The notes beneath the pieces were generated by a model. The model searched no databases and had not been told where the DNA came from. It worked only from the letters and a program-made list of their open reading frames with translations. The position numbers were made by a program, and so were the translations under genes. This document shows, piece by piece, positions 44,109-54,283 of a stretch of 64,000 nt of DNA. The stretch is from Bacteroidales bacterium (lineage in GTDB: Bacteria; Bacteroidota; Bacteroidia; Bacteroidales; JACABE01), in NCBI GenBank assembly GCA_023251515.1, contig JAHEYQ010000002.1:50659-114658 (forward strand). The letters are read 5' to 3'. Position 1 is the stretch's first letter, and each line of letters opens with the position of its first letter.

Positions 44109-45377
44109 TTACTTTACCTCATCATCAAAGAGTCCTTTGAACTTTTCAAGCAGGTTTAAAGAACTCGGCCGTCTGGGCTTAACTTCTGGCTTCGAGTTGT
44201 TTCCATCTCTATTGTTATCTCTTTCTGAGCGTTCCAAACCTTTAATTACCAAACCAACACCTGTTGAATAAATCGGATTTGCCATTTCTTCAGTTGCATT
44301 GCTGGCCAAATGTTCATTTGGATATCCAATTCGGGTATCCATTCCTGTCATAAATTCAGTAAGTTGTGAAATATGTTTCAATAACGAGCCACCTCCAGTA
44401 ATAACAATACCGGCAATCAATTTCTTTTCGTATCCAGAGCTTTTAATTTCATACATAACATGTTCCAAAATTTCTTCCATGCGAGCCTGAATAATATTAG
44501 CCAGATTTTTCAAAGAGATTTCCTTTGCTTGTCTGCCTCTTAAACCTGGAATGGCGACTATTTCTTCATCACGATTTTCGCTGGCTAAAGCAGATCCAAA
44601 TTTAGTTTTTAATGCTTCAGCCTGACTTTTGATAATTGTACAACCTTCTTTAACATCCTCAGTTATAATATTTCCACCTAAAGGGATTACAGCTGTATGT
44701 CTGATAATACCATCCTGAAAAATAGCTAAATCTGTAGTACCACCACCAATATCAACCAAAGCAACACCTGCTTCTTTTTCACGTTCATCCAAAACTGCAT
44801 CTGCTGAAGCTAAAGGTTCAAGAATCAATTCTTTAACTTCAAGATTAGCTTTTTTTACACTTCTGATAATATTTTTAATAGCAGAAACCTGACCTGTAAT
44901 GATATGGAAATTAGCTTCTAAACAAACACCAAAAATTCCGATTGGCTGCTTTATACCTTGTTCATTATCAATAATAAACTCCTGAGGTATCACATCAATT
45001 ATTTCTTCGCCTGGTTTCATTACCAGCTTATGCATATTTTCAATTAAAGAATCAACATCTTTTTGTGAGATTTCATCTTCCGATGAACTCCTAAGTATAT
45101 TACCCCTTTGTTGCAAACTTTTAATATGCTGACCAGCAATCCCAACATATACCTCAGCAATTTCAACATTTGACATTTCTTCAGCTTGTTGAACTGCAGC
45201 GCGTATTGATTCTGCTGTTCTTTCAATATTAATAACAGAACCACGCATTACACCAACAGAATCGGTTTTTCCCGATCCTAAAATTTCGATTTTCCCATGG
45301 CTGTCTTTTCTTCCAACAATTACAGCAATTTTGGTTGTCCCAATATCGAGACCTACAATGATTTCACTCTGGCTCAT
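44109..45377 (-). CDS. ftsA: Cell division protein FtsA
   Basis: A 422-residue actin-like ATPase that anchors FtsZ to the membrane. The phosphate loop is VGLDIGTTKIAVIVG (8-22), the SHS2/1C domain follows (about 85-165), then ALVDIGGGTTDLAIF (about 205-219) and IVITGGGSLLKHI. The C-terminal amphipathic membrane-targeting helix is SLNLLEKFKGLFDDE. It lies between ftsQ and ftsZ, as usual. Confidence 0.97.
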   Translation of the reverse strand: MSQSEIIVGLDIGTTKIAVIVGRKDSHGKIEILGSGKTDSVGVMRGSVINIERTAESIRAAVQQAEEMSNVEIAEVYVGIAGQHIKSLQQRGNILRSSSEDEISQKDVDSLIENMHKLVMKPGEEIIDVIPQEFIIDNEQGIKQPIGIFGVCLEANFHIITGQVSAIKNIIRSVKKANLEVKELILEPLASADAVLDEREKEAGVALVDIGGGTTDLAIFQDGIIRHTAVIPLGGNIITEDVKEGCTIIKSQAEALKTKFGSALASENRDEEIVAIPGLRGRQAKEISLKNLANIIQARMEEILEHVMYEIKSSGYEKKLIAGIVITGGGSLLKHISQLTEFMTGMDTRIGYPNEHLASNATEEMANPIYSTGVGLVIKGLERSERDNNRDGNNSKPEVKPRRPSSLNLLEKFKGLFDDEVK

Positions 45378-45388
45378 ATACTTAAAAA

Positions 45389-46225
45389 TTAATTTTTACT
45401 ATTCCCTGAACTTACATTCTTATCTATATCACTTCTTTTTGTACAAACAACCTGATTATTATATTTCAGATTAATAATACTATATTTATCCCAACCTATT
45501 TTATTAAATCCTTCTTTGTATAAAACCATTAATTTACTAAACTTATCTTCCAGATTTTCAATGCTTCCCAATATGATAATTTGGTCGCCTAATTTAGGAA
45601 ATAATTCGATTTCTTTGTTCTCATTAACAAAAATTTCTTCAATTTGCGCATTAAAAAAATCATTTCTGCTTAAAAACTCTGCAATTTTATAAATACTATA
45701 CAAAACAGTATCTTTCATAAGATTTAGTGTATCATCACGTTGCGACGAAACAGAAGACATAAATGGAGTATATACAGCTGAAATATTGCCATTTGCAATA
45801 ACAAGCCTTGCCGGACAATTCTCTTTTACAGGCATCTTTACACCTTTATCGTCAAGATAAAACTGCTGATTTTGTTTGTTTATGATTCTAACTAATGGCC
45901 TCCTTTGTGACAAATTTATATTTACATCTGCATTAAAACTTACAAAAACCTCTGCACTATATACATATGGATTATCATTTAAAATACATTCAATCAAATT
46001 TTCGTTAATTTCAGAAATTTTCCTTCCAATAATGGAATCATTTTTTTTATACAAATATGCTTTAACTTCATCCTCAACAAGAAATGCATCAGCACCTTTA
46101 TAGTCAATTTTAATTTCCAATGAATTACAAACCTTATTCTGATGATAAATATTAGTAAAAATCAAAGCTGTAATTACACCAAGTGCCAATATTGACCACA
46201 AAACTATTTTTAGAATTCTATTCAT
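45389..46225 (-). CDS. ftsQ: Cell division protein FtsQ
   Basis: A 278-residue single-pass division protein. The N-terminal membrane helix is at about 6-26, followed by a POTRA-like region (YKGADAFLVEDEVKAYLYKK...SIIGRKISEINENLIECIL) and the beta domain with VFVSFNADVNINLSQRRPLVRIIN. Sequence conservation is low, as normal for FtsQ; position between murC (4-nt overlap, ATGA) and ftsA makes the call safe. Confidence 0.92.
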   Translation of the reverse strand: MNRILKIVLWSILALGVITALIFTNIYHQNKVCNSLEIKIDYKGADAFLVEDEVKAYLYKKNDSIIGRKISEINENLIECILNDNPYVYSAEVFVSFNADVNINLSQRRPLVRIINKQNQQFYLDDKGVKMPVKENCPARLVIANGNISAVYTPFMSSVSSQRDDTLNLMKDTVLYSIYKIAEFLSRNDFFNAQIEEIFVNENKEIELFPKLGDQIIILGSIENLEDKFSKLMVLYKEGFNKIGWDKYSIINLKYNNQVVCTKRSDIDKNVSSGNSKN

Positions 46226-47574
46226 ATGCCAAACATATTTTCAATTGGTTCAACTAATTGATCTATATCACCTGCGCCCAATGTCAGAAGAACTTCGGGT
46301 GAATGATTTTCAATAAAATCTAATATTTCAGATTTTTTCAACAAGAATTTTTCTGTTTTATTAATCTTGTCCAGAAGCATTTGAGATGTAATACCTGGTA
46401 TTGGAAGCTCCCTTGCAGGGTAAATATCAAGAAGAACAACCGTATCAAGAAGTTCAAGACTTCGTGCAAATTCATCAGAAAAATCTCGAGTTCGTGTAAA
46501 CAAATGCGGTTGAAAAATTCCAGTAATTTTTTTTCCAATATACAAACTTCTAACCGATGAAATACAAGCTTTTAACTCTTCGGGATGATGAGCATAATCA
46601 TCAATATAGATTAAACTCTCAGATTTTATCCTAATATCAAAACGACGATTTACACCTTCAAAACTTAAAATTGCTTTTTTAATTTCTTCGGGTTTAACAC
46701 CCGTAAACAAAGCAATAGACATAGCAAGTACCGCATTTTCAATATTATGCAATCCAGGATAAAGTATTTTAACTTCTTTAATTACTTGATCTGGTGAAAC
46801 AAAATCAAAAATATAAGAACCATCAACTATCCGGATGTTTTTAGCATAAAAATCAGAGTTGTCATTTAATGAATATGTATATACTTTAATATCAGACGGG
46901 ATTACTAAATCTAATCCTTTTTTATAAATTAAAATTCCATCCTTTTTTAATTTTGTAATATATTCTTCAAAAGATTTTTTTAATTGAGATTTATCACCGT
47001 AAATATCAAGATGATCTGCATCAATAGAACTGATAGAAGCAATTTGAGGTTGTAATTTCAGAAAAGAACGATCAAATTCATCTGCCTCAATAACAACATA
47101 TTCGCTTTTAGATGAAAGCAATAAATTGCTTTGATAATTTTTAGAAATTCCACCTAAAAAAGCACTGCAATCCACTTCAGATTGTTTAAGCAAATGAGCA
47201 GTCATAGTAGAAATGGTTGTTTTGCCATGAGTTCCTGCTATACCAATTCCCATTGAGTTTTGAGTAATTAAACCTAAAACTTCTGACCTCTTATATAATT
47301 TAAAATTATTTTCTTTAAAAAAAATCAATTCTTTATGATTGAATGGTATAGCTGGTGTATATATCACCATATCAACATCTTTCCCAATTAATTTTAAATC
47401 TTCTTCAAAATGAATCTCAATTCCTTCCTTTTGAAGCTGAATGGTTAAATGCGTTGCTGTTTTGTCGTAACCAGATACTTTTATGCCTTTTGCCATAAAA
47501 TATCTGGCAATGGCACTCATACCAATTCCTCCGATACCTAAAAAATAAATATGTTTTAATTTACTAAAATCCAT
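46222..47574 (-). CDS. murC: UDP-N-acetylmuramate-L-alanine ligase MurC
   Basis: A 450-residue Mur ligase that adds L-Ala to UDP-MurNAc. N-terminal Rossmann loop IYFLGIGGIGMSAIARYF, ATP loop GIAGTHGKTTISTMTAHLL, VVIEADEFDRSFL, SIDADHLDIYG, and the C-terminal DDYAHHPEELKA and FQPHLFTRTRDF all fit MurC. Start at the MDFSKLKHIYFLG methionine. It follows the CMD-family gene by 4 nt. Confidence 0.97.
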   Translation of the reverse strand: MDFSKLKHIYFLGIGGIGMSAIARYFMAKGIKVSGYDKTATHLTIQLQKEGIEIHFEEDLKLIGKDVDMVIYTPAIPFNHKELIFFKENNFKLYKRSEVLGLITQNSMGIGIAGTHGKTTISTMTAHLLKQSEVDCSAFLGGISKNYQSNLLLSSKSEYVVIEADEFDRSFLKLQPQIASISSIDADHLDIYGDKSQLKKSFEEYITKLKKDGILIYKKGLDLVIPSDIKVYTYSLNDNSDFYAKNIRIVDGSYIFDFVSPDQVIKEVKILYPGLHNIENAVLAMSIALFTGVKPEEIKKAILSFEGVNRRFDIRIKSESLIYIDDYAHHPEELKACISSVRSLYIGKKITGIFQPHLFTRTRDFSDEFARSLELLDTVVLLDIYPARELPIPGITSQMLLDKINKTEKFLLKKSEILDFIENHSPEVLLTLGAGDIDQLVEPIENMFGI

Positions 47575-47578
47575 AATA

Positions 47579-47893
47579 TTAATTTTCAGTTTGATCATAA
47601 ATATCTAAAACATCGCTTAAACAATGCGAAATTCCTTTTAATCCACATACTGTTAATGACAACAAAACAGTTTCCAATACTTCATCACGGGTAGCTCCAG
47701 CCTTTTTTGCCATTGGAACATGATATTTAATTGCAACAAAATCAGACGTTACAATTTTCATTGCAATATAAATTAATTGTTTTGTTTTTGAATCAAGCCC
47801 CTGAGTTTTAACTAAAGCCATAATCAATTGATTATAAGCATCTGCAATTTCAGGAGCTTCTTTTTGAAAAACAAGTAACGGATTCTTTTCCAT
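47579..47893 (-). CDS. Carboxymuconolactone decarboxylase family protein without CxxC
   Basis: A 104-residue AhpD-like all-helical protein of the CMD family. The helix-turn region KYHVPMAKKAGATRDEVLET matches the family, including the conserved His at 58. However, the redox pair of AhpD (C-x2-C-x3-H) is replaced by Asp51 and Ala54. It therefore cannot do the thiol chemistry of AhpD. The only Cys residues are 83 and 91, near the C-terminus. It is fitted into the dcw operon between murG and murC with 4-nt gaps on both sides, so it is co-expressed with cell-wall genes. Function unknown. Confidence 0.85.
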   Translation of the reverse strand: MEKNPLLVFQKEAPEIADAYNQLIMALVKTQGLDSKTKQLIYIAMKIVTSDFVAIKYHVPMAKKAGATRDEVLETVLLSLTVCGLKGISHCLSDVLDIYDQTEN

Positions 47894-47897
47894 ACAA

Positions 47898-48992
47898 TTA
47901 ATTATTTATTAATGATATAACAACATCTGCAATTTGTTCAGCTGCGTTCGGATAAGCTAATAATTTAATCCGGCTAGATAATAACTCCATTTGTAAGCTA
48001 TCATTAAGCAATTGATTTAAAGTATCTTTTAAATGTTTTCGAGCATCAACATCTTTAACCAAAATAGCAGCATTGTTTTGAACCAAAGCCATCGCATTTT
48101 TCGTTTGGTGATCTTCAGCAACATTGGGCGATGGAATTAAAATAACAGGTTTTCCAACAATACATAATTCTGAAATAGCAATAGCTCCTGCTCTGGATAT
48201 TATTACATCTGCTGCAGAATATGCCATATCCATTTGATTTATAAACTCATAAACTCTAATATTGTGAAAATTACTTTTTTCGACCTCTTGTTTTGCAATT
48301 TCAAAATAATACTTTCCTGTTTGCCAAATTAATTGATAATCTGAATCTTCAATAAATTTTAGAAATCCTGAAACACTTTCGTTAATGGTTCTGGCGCCTA
48401 AACTTCCTCCAATTACTAAAATTGTTTTTTTATCATATTTCAAATCAAAAATTGAAAGAGCAGTTTGTTTATTTATTTGATTGTTTATAATTGAGTTTCT
48501 TACAGGATTTCCAGTTAATATCAACTTATTAGCAGGAAAAAACCTTTCCATATTCGGATAAGCAACACAAATTTTTCTGACTCTATTTCCCAAAATTTTA
48601 TTGGTAATACCCGGATAAGAATTTTGTTCCTGAATAAGTGATGGAATATTTTTTCTACATGCAACCCTCAAAGTTGGTCCACTGGCATATCCACCAACAC
48701 CAATAACTACATCAGGTTTAAAAGCCGAAATAATACTTCTGGCATTTAGCATGCTGGAAATTACCTTAATAGGAAAAAGAAAATTTTTGAAAGTTAATTT
48801 TCGTTGCAAGCCGCTTATCCACAAACCTTTAATTTGAAAACCGGCAGCTGGTACTTTTTCCATTTCCATTCTGCCTTTAGCTCCAATAAAGAGAATTTCG
48901 ATATCGTTAACCTTGTTTTGTAAAGCATTAGCAATAGCAATAGCAGGATAAATATGACCACCAGTTCCTCCACCACTTATTATTACTTTCAT
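47898..48992 (-). CDS. murG: UDP-GlcNAc transferase MurG
   Basis: A 364-residue GT28 enzyme making lipid II from lipid I at the inner membrane. GGGTGGHIYPAIAIA (7-21) is the N-terminal glycine loop; further marks are DVVIGVGGYASGPTLRVA, QEQNSYPGITNKIL, ILVIGGSLGARTINES and the C-terminal ISRAGAIAISELCIVGKPVILIP. Normal length and position in the dcw operon. Confidence 0.98.
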   Translation of the reverse strand: MKVIISGGGTGGHIYPAIAIANALQNKVNDIEILFIGAKGRMEMEKVPAAGFQIKGLWISGLQRKLTFKNFLFPIKVISSMLNARSIISAFKPDVVIGVGGYASGPTLRVACRKNIPSLIQEQNSYPGITNKILGNRVRKICVAYPNMERFFPANKLILTGNPVRNSIINNQINKQTALSIFDLKYDKKTILVIGGSLGARTINESVSGFLKFIEDSDYQLIWQTGKYYFEIAKQEVEKSNFHNIRVYEFINQMDMAYSAADVIISRAGAIAISELCIVGKPVILIPSPNVAEDHQTKNAMALVQNNAAILVKDVDARKHLKDTLNQLLNDSLQMELLSSRIKLLAYPNAAEQIADVVISLINN

Positions 48993-49004
48993 AGCTATAA
49001 TTTT

Positions 49005-50195
49005 TTAGTTTGTAGCCGTAGCTGTTTTTAATTTATTAGCGTTTTCATCAGTTTCTGCCTTTGAATTCTTATCATCTTCAAGCTCAACTTCTGCACTTAC
49101 ACTTAGCATAATGCCAATTGCAATACTGGTAAACCAAATAGAGGTTCCACCCATACTTACTAACGGTAAAGGCTGACCTGTTACAGGAAGTATTCCAACA
49201 GCAACAGCCATATTAGCAATAGCCTGAAAAACAAGCATCATGCAAACACCAATGGTTAAAAAAGCGCCAAAAGAACCCGGACTTCTGGCAGAAATTCTCA
49301 TTCCGCGATAAAATAAGATTATATACAATAATAAAATAAAAGCTCCACCTAAAATGCCATATTCTTCAATAATTATGGCATAAATAAAATCTGAATATGG
49401 GTGTGGCAAAAAATTTCGCTGAGTACTATTACCAGGGAATTTCCCAAAAACCTTTCCGCCTGCAATTGCAATCATTGCCTGATCAGATTGATAGTTATCA
49501 TCACTTTCTTTATCAAAATGACTTTCAATTCTGTGTTTCCAAGTTCCAAAACGACCAACTTGAGGGAAATTGAAAATAAGTACCATAAATAAAGAGACAG
49601 CTACTATAATAATTGCAATTAATCCAAACAAATGAGAATATTTAATTCTGCCAATAAACATTAAGATTACACAAGTAGCAAACAAAAGTGCAGCCGTAGA
49701 AAGATTTGCAGGCATAATTAAAAGACAAATTCCGCTGATCGTTAAAATTATAGGAAGAAAAGATTTCTTAAAATCGGCAATATTTTCCTGATTTTTGGCC
49801 AACATTCTGGCAACAAACATTATAAGCGCTATTTTAGCCAAATCAGAAGTCTGAAATGTCATGTTAACTATGGGTAAAGTAAGCCAACGGCTTGCTTCAT
49901 TAATTCTACCAGCAAAAAGAGTAAATATAAGTAATGGAACTGCAAGAATAATAGCAATTTGCGAAATTCTTGAATAATATGTATATTTAATCATATGGGC
50001 GAAATAAATGAGAAAAAAACCAACCAGTAAAATCCCAAAATGTTTGAAAAAATAATATTCAGTATTTCCGCTTTGATACTTATAGGCTAGCGTACCAGTT
50101 GAACTATAAACAGATAGCAAAGAAAAAACAGATAGTATTAAAACTACTACCCAAATTACTTTATCACCTCTAATATTACTTGAAAAACTTTTCAT
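49005..50195 (-). CDS. ftsW: Lipid II polymerase FtsW (SEDS family)
   Basis: A 396-residue SEDS-family membrane glycosyltransferase for septal peptidoglycan, with about ten membrane segments. Diagnostic parts are AGRINEASRWLTLP, FQTSDLAKIALIMFVARML, GNSTQRNFLPHPYSDFIYAIIIEEYGILGG and GILPVTGQPLPLVSMGGTS. The ATG at 50195 is preferred to a TTG two codons upstream. Partner of the PBP3-type FtsI encoded in the same operon. Confidence 0.97.
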   Translation of the reverse strand: MKSFSSNIRGDKVIWVVVLILSVFSLLSVYSSTGTLAYKYQSGNTEYYFFKHFGILLVGFFLIYFAHMIKYTYYSRISQIAIILAVPLLIFTLFAGRINEASRWLTLPIVNMTFQTSDLAKIALIMFVARMLAKNQENIADFKKSFLPIILTISGICLLIMPANLSTAALLFATCVILMFIGRIKYSHLFGLIAIIIVAVSLFMVLIFNFPQVGRFGTWKHRIESHFDKESDDNYQSDQAMIAIAGGKVFGKFPGNSTQRNFLPHPYSDFIYAIIIEEYGILGGAFILLLYIILFYRGMRISARSPGSFGAFLTIGVCMMLVFQAIANMAVAVGILPVTGQPLPLVSMGGTSIWFTSIAIGIMLSVSAEVELEDDKNSKAETDENANKLKTATATN

Positions 50196-50215
50196 TGTCA
50201 ATATTATTAATTGAT

Positions 50216-51559
50216 TTACAAATCATTAACTGCTTTTCTGAATTGCATCCCCCTATCTTCATAATTTTCAAACAAATCAAAACTTGCGCAGGTTGGCGAT
50301 AAAAGAACAACATCATCAGAACTTGCCAGGTAATATGCTTTTTCAACTGCTTCTTTTGCAGTTTTAGATTCTACAATTTTCGGAACCAAATCGGAAAACT
50401 CTTCAATAATTTTAGTATTATCAATACCTAAACACACAATAGCCTTCACTTTCGATTTCACCAATTGCCTTAAACTTTTGTAATCATTTCCTTTATCTTG
50501 TCCACCAACAATCCATACTACCGGTTTTGTCATACATTCCAATGCATACCATGTTGAATTAACATTCGTAGCCTTTGAATCATTAATAAATTCAATACCA
50601 TGAACTTTAGCAACAAATTCAAGCCTATGCTCCACCCCCTGAAAGTCAGACATACTTTCCTTGATGATATCCTTTCTGATATCTAAAATTCTGGAACTGA
50701 TACCAGCTGCCATCGAATTGTAAACGTTGTGTCTTCCCTGTAATGCCAATGCTTCTAAATCCATGTTAAATGTATTTGATTTTATGTTGAATATAATTTT
50801 TTTGTTATCGATATATGCACCATTTTCTTCTATTTTTTCGAAAAATGAAAATGGATATTTTTTTGAAATAATTTTGTAATTATCTATATTATTAGTAGTT
50901 ACTTTGTCATCTTTGCAATAAATAAAATAATCATCTACTGTTTGATTATTGCAAATTCTGAATTTTGAGTTTATATAATTTTCAAATTTATAATCGTATC
51001 TATCTAAATGATCGGGGGTTATATTCGTTAAGATTGCGATTTCTGCTTTAAAATCAAACATATAATCCAACTGAAAACTACTGATTTCCAAAACATATAT
51101 ATCGAATTTATTTTCAGCAACCTGCAAAGCAAAACTTTTACCAATATTACCTGCTAAACCTATATTTAAACCAGCTTTTTTCAGAATATGATAAATCAAA
51201 GAAGTTGTAGTTGTTTTTCCATTACTTCCTGTAATACAAATCTTTAAAGCATTAGTAAATCTCGAAGCAAATTCTAATTCATCAATAATTGGAATTCCTT
51301 TTTCTTTAATTTTTGAGATAATTAAAGCAGTATCAGGAATTCCTGGACTTTTAATTATTTCTTCAGCCTTAAATATAACTGATTCAGAATGTTTTCCTTC
51401 TTCAAAATTGATTTTTTCAGCAATTAATTTTTGAGAATACTTATCTTTAATTTTAGCAAAATCTGAAACAAAAACATTGTATCCCTGCTTTTTAGCAAGA
51501 ACCGCAGCCCCAACACCGCTTTCGCCGGCTCCAAGAATGACAATGTTTTTATTTAGCAT
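50216..51559 (-). CDS. murD: UDP-MurNAc-L-Ala-D-Glu ligase MurD
   Basis: A 447-residue Mur ligase adding D-glutamate. Marks: VILGAGESGVGAAVLAKKQG at the N-terminus, ITGSNGKTTTTSLIYHIL (ATP loop), NITPDHLDRYD, FINDSKATNVNSTWYAL and WIVGGQDKGNDY near the C-terminus. One nucleotide separates it from mraY. Confidence 0.97.
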   Translation of the reverse strand: MLNKNIVILGAGESGVGAAVLAKKQGYNVFVSDFAKIKDKYSQKLIAEKINFEEGKHSESVIFKAEEIIKSPGIPDTALIISKIKEKGIPIIDELEFASRFTNALKICITGSNGKTTTTSLIYHILKKAGLNIGLAGNIGKSFALQVAENKFDIYVLEISSFQLDYMFDFKAEIAILTNITPDHLDRYDYKFENYINSKFRICNNQTVDDYFIYCKDDKVTTNNIDNYKIISKKYPFSFFEKIEENGAYIDNKKIIFNIKSNTFNMDLEALALQGRHNVYNSMAAGISSRILDIRKDIIKESMSDFQGVEHRLEFVAKVHGIEFINDSKATNVNSTWYALECMTKPVVWIVGGQDKGNDYKSLRQLVKSKVKAIVCLGIDNTKIIEEFSDLVPKIVESKTAKEAVEKAYYLASSDDVVLLSPTCASFDLFENYEDRGMQFRKAVNDL

Positions 51560-52813
51560 TTATCTCAATTTTAATGTTACGATAGTAAAAACTGCTAGCA
51601 TTAAACCTACAATTACAAATCTTACTACAATTTTAGGTTCTGCATATCCAAGTTTCTGAAAATGATGGTGTAAAGGAGACATTTTAAAAATTCTGCGACC
51701 TTCACCATATTTCTTTTTAGTATATTTAAAATAGCTTACCTGAAGAACTACTGATAAATTCTCAACCAGAAAAATTCCACATAAAACTGGGATTAATAAT
51801 TCTTTACGAATTAAAATTGCAAGTACTGCAATAATACCTCCGATTGATAAGCTACCAGTATCGCCCATAAAAACCTGAGCAGGGTAAGTATTATACCATA
51901 AAAAGCCAATTGTAGCTCCTACAAAAGCACTTACAAAAATGGTAAGTTCTCCAATATTTGGAATATACATAATATTCAAATAGTTAGCAAATATTATATT
52001 TCCAGAAACCCAGGCTAAAATTCCCAAAGTGGCACCTATTATTGCAGAAGTGCTCGTTGCCAATCCATCTATGCCATCTGTTAGATTTGCTCCATTTGAA
52101 ACTGATGTAATAATTAGAATTACAACAGGTACAAAAATTAACCATGCCCATTTTTTATAATTTTCTCCCATCCATGAAATAAAGTATGAATAATCTAATT
52201 CGTTATTCTTAAAAAAGGGGATACTTGTTTTGGTAGATTTAACAGCTTCATTATTAAAAACTTCCTTAGCACGTTCATAATTTGCTTCATTCAATATATT
52301 GGTTGACTTAACTACAGCACTTTCCTGAACTTTTTCTTTAATTACAATGCCATCATGAAAGTACATCGTAAAACCTATAATTAAACCTAAAGTAATCTGA
52401 CCCAATACTTTAAATCTACCAGCTAATCCTTCTTTATCTTTCTTGAAAACTTTAATATAATCGTCAAGAAAACCAATAATTCCAAGCCAAATTGTTGTAA
52501 CAATCATCAGGATAACATAAATATTATCTAATTTAGCAAACAATAATGTTGGTATTAATATTGATCCCAAAATAATTAAACCACCCATAGTTGGTGTACC
52601 TTGCTTTTCTTTCTGACCTTCAAGACCTAAATCTCTAACAGTTTCGCCAACTTGTTTTTTATTCAAATATGCAATTAAACTCTTTCCAAAAAGCAATGAA
52701 ATGGTAAGAGAAACAATAACTGCCATTGCAGCTCTGAATGAAATGTATTGAAATAATCCCGCTCCGGGGAAATCAAATACTTTATGTAAATAATCAAATA
52801 AATAGTACAACAT
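51560..52813 (-). CDS. mraY: Phospho-MurNAc-pentapeptide transferase MraY
   Basis: A 417-residue membrane enzyme making lipid I. It has [14 protein letters not shown], the DDYIK active-site Asp pair ([16 protein letters not shown]), [28 protein letters not shown] and [14 protein letters not shown]. Compared with about 360 residues in E. coli it carries an extra ~55-residue soluble insert at about 155-210, which I take to be the usual Bacteroidota form. Confidence 0.97.
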   Translation of the reverse strand: MLYYLFDYLHKVFDFPGAGLFQYISFRAAMAVIVSLTISLLFGKSLIAYLNKKQVGETVRDLGLEGQKEKQGTPTMGGLIILGSILIPTLLFAKLDNIYVILMIVTTIWLGIIGFLDDYIKVFKKDKEGLAGRFKVLGQITLGLIIGFTMYFHDGIVIKEKVQESAVVKSTNILNEANYERAKEVFNNEAVKSTKTSIPFFKNNELDYSYFISWMGENYKKWAWLIFVPVVILIITSVSNGANLTDGIDGLATSTSAIIGATLGILAWVSGNIIFANYLNIMYIPNIGELTIFVSAFVGATIGFLWYNTYPAQVFMGDTGSLSIGGIIAVLAILIRKELLIPVLCGIFLVENLSVVLQVSYFKYTKKKYGEGRRIFKMSPLHHHFQKLGYAEPKIVVRFVIVGLMLAVFTIVTLKLR

Positions 52814-52822
52814 ATCAGTTAT

Positions 52823-54274
52823 TTATAATAAATATTCCTTTAAAATTTCTTTGTCATCAAAATGATATTTTACGCCTTTTATCTCCTGATATTTTTCATG
52901 TCCTTTGCCTGCTACCAAAATAATATCACCATTTTTTGCCATTGCACAGGCAGTTTTAATAGCTTCTTTTCTGTTAAGAACAGTCAAAACTTTGCGTTTC
53001 AAAGAGATATCTACACCAGCTTCCATTTGTTTTATAATGTCTTCAGGATCTTCATTACGTGGATTATCTGATGTAAGTATTGTAATATCGCTATTTTCAG
53101 CGGAAATTTTTGCCATCACAGGTCGTTTTTGAGCATCTCTGTTGCCACCAGCACCCACAACAGTAATCAATTGTTCACTTTTTGTTCTGATTGCATCAAT
53201 GGTATTTAATACATTAATCAATGCATCAGGTGTATGTGCATAATCTACTATAGCAGTGATATTTTCAGCTGATTTGATGTATTCAAACCTTCCTTCAGCT
53301 GAGTTTAGATTACTTAAAATTTGCAACACTTCAAATTTGTCAGCACCTAACAGTATTGCAGTAGCATAAATAGCAGTTAAATTATATGCATTAAATTTTC
53401 CGACAAGTTTTGTAATTACATCAATACCATCAATATTCAAATGCAAACCTGATAATTCATTTTCAATTATTTTACACTTAAAATCAGAAACAGATTGCAA
53501 ACTATAGGTATAACGATGAGCTTTAGTATTCTGTATCATTACTATACCATTTTTATCATCCAAATTTGTAAGTGCAAATGCAGAAGAAGAAAGTTGGTCG
53601 AAAAACAGTTTTTTTGCCTTTATATATTCCGAAAAAGTTTTGTGAAAATCGAGGTGATCGTGAGTAATATTGCTAAAAATTGCACCGGAAAAAGTCAAAC
53701 CAGCAATTCGGTTTTGGACTATTGCATGCGAACTAACCTCCATAAAACAATAGCTCACACCTTCTTCAATCATCTGATTTAAAAGCATATTCATTTGCAA
53801 AGCATCAGGAGTTGTGTGCGTTGAAGGAATTTCTTTATCATGAATTTTATTGCTGATGGTTGACAATAAGCCAACTTTATAGCCTAAAGATTTAAATGTA
53901 TTATATAATAAAGTAACGGTAGTCGTTTTCCCATTTGTCCCGGTAATTCCAACCAGTTTCAACTGCTTTGATGGGTTATTATAAAAATTAGAAGACATCA
54001 ATCCTAAAACCAAAGCTGTATTTTCCACCTTTATAAATGTAATATTCTCATTTAGATGTGATGGCAGTTTTTCGCAAACAACCACAAACGCTCCTTTTTC
54101 AATAGCTTGGTTTATAAAAAGATGCCCATCAGAAATGGTTCCACTAACAGCAACAAAAATACTATTTTGTTCAACTTTGCGCGAATCAAAAGCCATAGAT
54201 GAAACCATTATCTGAATATTTCCAAATAATTCATATTCACCAATATTGATTAATAAATCGATTAGTTTTTTCAT
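52823..54274 (-). CDS. murE: UDP-MurNAc-tripeptide ligase MurE
   Basis: A 483-residue Mur ligase adding the third stem residue. ATP loop VGITGTNGKTTTVTLLYN, EVSSHAIVQNRIAGL, FSNITHDHLDFHKT and the C-terminal DNPRNEDPEDI. DNPR is the motif associated with meso-diaminopimelate as substrate, in line with the Gram-negative wall. No murF follows; in this cluster murE is next to mraY. Confidence 0.97.
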   Translation of the reverse strand: MKKLIDLLINIGEYELFGNIQIMVSSMAFDSRKVEQNSIFVAVSGTISDGHLFINQAIEKGAFVVVCEKLPSHLNENITFIKVENTALVLGLMSSNFYNNPSKQLKLVGITGTNGKTTTVTLLYNTFKSLGYKVGLLSTISNKIHDKEIPSTHTTPDALQMNMLLNQMIEEGVSYCFMEVSSHAIVQNRIAGLTFSGAIFSNITHDHLDFHKTFSEYIKAKKLFFDQLSSSAFALTNLDDKNGIVMIQNTKAHRYTYSLQSVSDFKCKIIENELSGLHLNIDGIDVITKLVGKFNAYNLTAIYATAILLGADKFEVLQILSNLNSAEGRFEYIKSAENITAIVDYAHTPDALINVLNTIDAIRTKSEQLITVVGAGGNRDAQKRPVMAKISAENSDITILTSDNPRNEDPEDIIKQMEAGVDISLKRKVLTVLNRKEAIKTACAMAKNGDIILVAGKGHEKYQEIKGVKYHFDDKEILKEYLL

Positions 54275-54283
54275 TTTAATGTT

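Noticed and set aside
48815..48823. DnaA box TTATCCACA
   Set aside because: A single perfect copy inside the murG coding sequence, with no further boxes; best explained by chance.
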